DNA of 64,000 nt from Dolomedes plantarius. Its lineage: Eukaryota; Arthropoda; Arachnida; Araneae; Dolomedidae. Of the stretch, positions 61,295 to 64,000 are shown one piece after another. The notes below the pieces were generated by a model. That model saw only the letters and a list, made by a program, of their open reading frames with translations, had not been told where the DNA came from and made no database searches. Both the position numbers and the translations under genes were made by a program. Numbering within the stretch: position 1 is the stretch's first letter; every line of letters begins with the position of its first letter. The stretch lies in assembly GCA_907164885.2 (NCBI GenBank), contig OU015490.1, positions 205,930,481 through 205,994,480 on the forward strand, written 5' to 3'.

Positions 61295-61363
61295 TCACTG
61301 AACTTTTATGCATTGCTATATCTCCACTGTAGGGTGATATAGCAATGCATAAAACTTCAGTGA
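61295..61363. repeat. 28-bp near-perfect inverted repeat
   Basis: 61295-61322 and 61336-61363 pair at 27 of 28 positions (one C/C mismatch) around a 13-base loop. Arm core: TTTTATGCATTGCTATATC. Confidence 0.95.
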
Positions 61364-61487
61364 TGAATAAAAATCGAAGGTTGGAAGGAAAATAGAAAAT
61401 AGGGACACAAAAAGCTTCGATAACACAAGTAAAGCTAAAACATGAGGGGAAAAAAGGGACTGAGAGAACAAAGAACAGGGCAAACAA

Positions 61488-62062
61488 TTAAAAGTTATGA
61501 GGAAGAATGGCACAGGGCCTTTTTTTGTTAGCTGGGTCAGCAGGATCGTAATAGGCAAGATTTTTAAAAAGATCATTTGGTAACTCTTTATGGAAGTTAG
61601 TGGCAAGATTTTGAAGATAATTTTGAATAGTGGGGATATTTATGCCCCTATAAACGTCAACATTGCGAAAATACCATGGGGAGTTAGTGATTTGCCGAAT
61701 AGTCATGTTTTGAGCAACAGCCAGAATTTTAATGTTTGAATCCTGCATACGACCAAACTGGTCCAGCATACGTAAGTAAGGGTCTTAAGAAAGATTTATA
61801 AATGAGCATTTTGTTACTAAAGTTCAATTTACTGTTTCAGACAATTAAGGGGTAAAGTTGTCTTTTAGCATTACGAAATTTATTACGATTATTAATGATA
61901 TGTTGTTTCCAAGTGAGTTTATTATCAAGGGTTAACCCTATGTATTTGACAGTATTTGACCAGGGGATAATGGTAGAACCAATTTTAATATTGCAGTTAG
62001 CGTAGGTTCTATCGAATTTATGAGTGAACATAGTGGCAATGCATTTATCCGAGTTGATTTAT
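61488..62062 (-). pseudogene. Jockey-type LINE reverse transcriptase, C-terminal part
   Basis: The minus strand reads NSDKCIATMFTHK, then VKYIGLTLDNKLTWKQHI and NAKRQLYPLIV (62031-61837), then, after a stop and shift, SNIKILAVAQNMTIRQIT, SPWYFRNVDVYRGINIPTIQ, NYLQNLATNFH and NLAYYDPADPANKKRP to the stop at 61488. YLGVTLDxxLTWxxHI and NAPWYVRNxxIHxDLxIPTI are hallmarks of the jockey-clade region after the polymerase core. The 5' part, including the catalytic Asp pair, is absent, as expected of a 5'-truncated copy. No clear poly(A) end was found. Confidence 0.8.
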
Positions 62063-62069
62063 ATTTTGT

Positions 62070-62604
62070 GTGTGTGTCTAATGTTTACAAAGGATGATGA
62101 CTTGCGTAGCCGTGTCCATCAGGTTGAAGGATTCGAAGAGTCTGAGCATGGTAGTCGTCGTTGTTTGCGGCAAATGGACGGGGTCGGCCAATGGATGCAG
62201 CCACGTTGGAGAGAAATTAAGATCCGACGCCAGGAAAGAGGAGGCGGTTTGGTCATAATTTAGTTTTTATTCTTGAAATATTTCTGCACATCTTTTACTC
62301 GGAATTATATTTACAGCAGATCAACACATCTCAAATCATCGTCCAGAAAACGCCAAGCATACGGGAAAAAACCCCGCAGCGCGAAAAATTGCGTCTATTC
62401 AGTATTAGTGCGGCAGCACAAAGAGCAAAAAGAAAGTTAGTTTCTCGCCCGTGTGTGAGTGAAAATGAACTTCTGATTGGGCAGTTCACGACACCTAACC
62501 TAATACGCTATACGAGGTAATGATTTCGTCAGACTTTCTCGAACTTTCTACGTTATGTAACTCTGGCTGCGCGTGGCTTTAGGGGGAAAACTAATGGGTT
62601 ATCT
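62070..62604. other. Relatively GC-rich unassigned block
   Basis: CGGGGTCGGCCAATGG, CCCGCAGCGCG and TCTCGCCCGTGTG stand out from the A/T-rich surroundings. An open frame (62024-62263) has no resemblance that I know. It could be a promoter or 5'-untranslated piece carried by another retroelement. Confidence 0.35.
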
Positions 62605-62621
62605 ATCTATCTATCTATCTA

Positions 62622-62677
<56 letters not shown>
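62605..62677. repeat. (ATCT)n-(TA)n microsatellite
   Basis: About six ATCT units then about 25 TA units, ending exactly at the pogo element. Confidence 0.95.
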
Positions 62678-62680
<3 letters not shown>

Positions 62681-64000
62681 TGGACGCTCGTTAATTCGAA
62701 CTCAAAGGTTCACAGAAAAAAGTTCGAATTATCCGATGTTAAGAGAAAATATATAACTTTAAATGTGTATCACTGAAGAAGAAAATCTCCTAGTATGTAT
62801 AACCCCAGAAAATATATTATACTATGTTATCTAAAGTTAAACATATTAAAAAGCAATACAGACTTACTTTAATCATAAAATGAAGCAGAAGATTTGCAGT
62901 ATAAAGTAAACTTTTATTAAAAATATGAATTACACTTTGGGGAAAAACTGTAAAATGGATGTTTTCTTTTGTTTATGATGCCTACATTGTTCAGCCAGCT
63001 TCTCGATTTGAAGTAAACATTTCAATTCATTTTCAGAGGAAGGTTCCATCTGAATAAATGCTTTCAGAGTTTTAATAGAGTCCATTATGGCTTTGTCCAT
63101 TATAGCCGCATTAAAAATATCTTTCGGCAGGTAAGTAGAGAAAAGCCCTGGCAGTTTCCTACCGAAATTAGTGCATACGTCTTCGTTTACATCAGAGCTT
63201 CGGCCACATACAGTTTGATAAGAAATATTGTGCCTTGACTTAAATCGAGAAAGCCATCCATCACTGCATTTAAAATCATCAATACCCATTCGACTTGCCA
63301 ATTCATCAGCCTTTGTCAGCACTAGGGGTCCATTTATCGGAAAATTTCGAGATCTAACATCCTGGAACCATAGCAGTAGAGCTTTTTCTAGAACTTCTTG
63401 GGAAACATTTCCCATGCGTTTCCTTCCTCTAGCAAATTTTGATTTTTCCGATGAATCTAAAATTAACTCCTTGTTTTAAAATTAGTTGACAAGGCATTTT
63501 TTTAATTCCATAGTCAGCTGCTAACTTCGTTTTACATTCGCCATTCTCTACTTTCTTTAAAATTTCTACCTTTGTCTCCAAAGTTAGGGTTTTGTACTTT
63601 CCACGTATAGACATCCTCAACTTTTACACGTTCACACCACACAATGAGGAAGAAAAACTAGACCACATTAACATGTCTGCACTGCAGTTATAACTCTCGC
63701 AGCTCCCTAGAATCTGTAGTAAGACTAGTTTTTCTGAAATTCTAAGAAAATCGATCCAAATAAAGGAAAATTGCCTTTTCCGTTTAGCACTAATAAGGAC
63801 AACAGCTACTAACTTTTAGCGGACATGGAATAGTCTAGGAAAGCAGGCATGTGCCTCTTTACACAGAAAAGAAATTTTGACACACAAAATAATAAATACA
63901 GTGTGTATTTTTTCCATTAAACGAGGAAAAAGAATTTTTTTTGTCAAACTTTTAGTTCGAATTAACCGAAGTGATAAAAATTTAGTTCGAATTAATGAGA
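62678..64000 (-). mobile_element. pogo/Tigger-type transposon C, right end beyond the window
   Basis: The left end is CAGTGGACGCTCGTTAATTC at the border of a TA tract. The last bases of the window, reverse-complemented, read TCTCATTAATTCGAAC, matching left-end positions from about 62687, so only about nine bases of the right end are cut off. Repeated TTCGAATTA motifs lie at both ends. About 1.33 kb, shorter than a coding pogo element because the catalytic core is deleted. Confidence 0.85.
62930..63620 (-). pseudogene. pogo-type transposase with the DDE core deleted
   Basis: The start MRMSIRGKYKTLTLETKVEI, LAADYGIKK is a psq-type helix-turn-helix. A frameshift and stop follow near 63500. The second frame carries SEKSKFARGRKRMG, then the CENP-B-type DNA-binding domain (KALLLWFQDVRSRNFPI, LTKADELASRMG, DGWLSRFKSRHNI). 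At LPKDIFNA the family continues ADETGLF; here it jumps to AIMDKAIMDSIKTLKAF, a C-terminal segment, and ends SILQFFPKV. The catalytic domain was thus removed in frame, leaving a 161-codon frame from ATG 63415 with DNA-binding and C-terminal parts. Confidence 0.8.

Noticed and set aside
61281..61606. Minus-strand frames of 68 and 96 codons
   Set aside because: One lies in the LINE 3' region and hairpin; the other is an out-of-frame overlap of the LINE coding part.

Overview
The window is AT-rich eukaryotic DNA. I recognise no intact cellular protein gene, no rRNA gene and no convincing functional tRNA gene. Almost everything that can be named is transposon-derived. The mix (Harbinger, Tc1/mariner, pogo/Tigger, piggyBac, hAT and TTAA-type elements, jockey-like LINE debris, a tRNA-derived SINE with a CAA-rich tail, long TA microsatellites) fits an arthropod. 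From memory, the transposase at 50276-51247 resembles copies common in orb-weaver spiders, so a spider or other chelicerate is my best guess; this is inference.

Layout. 8-4496: Harbinger/PIF element holding a truncated HARBI1-like nuclease gene and an opposite-strand BESS-motif gene, with a MITE in an intron. 4733-5885: short dispersed repeat with a Helitron-like end. 5902-7314: Tc1-like element whose transposase is open except for one amber codon. 7815-9519: pogo/Tigger element. 10187-11488: a small MITE, then a SINE split by a 657-bp solo LTR. 13079-14865: SINE pieces. 16042-18527: piggyBac element with TTAA sites and 16-bp subterminal palindromes. 18855-19700: LINE fragment. 20281-27127: nested repeats, including a 650-bp foldback with practically identical arms, a duplicated 355-bp block, and a SINE split by a hAT element with an 8-bp target duplication. 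30237-34398: a 4.2-kb DNA transposon with ~590-bp inverted repeats and a long decayed protein of a family I cannot assign. 36946-38317: second Tc1-like element. 41650-42976: TTAA element with ~215-bp inverted repeats. 45002-46005: coding-like tandem repeat and a long hairpin. 47454-49485: second pogo element. 50076-51279: third Tc1-like element. 53357-60932: further SINEs, a decayed repetitive gene family, a possible solo LTR and a hAT-type MITE. 61488-62062: jockey-like LINE tail. 62678 to the window end: pogo element whose catalytic core has been deleted.

There is no operon-like or pathway organisation. The relations between features are those of transposons: insertion into one another (which gives relative ages), non-autonomous copies sharing ends with coding copies, and repeated insertion of TA-targeting elements beside TA tracts. 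Several reading frames are broken in G or A runs, so some may be sequencing errors rather than true decay.
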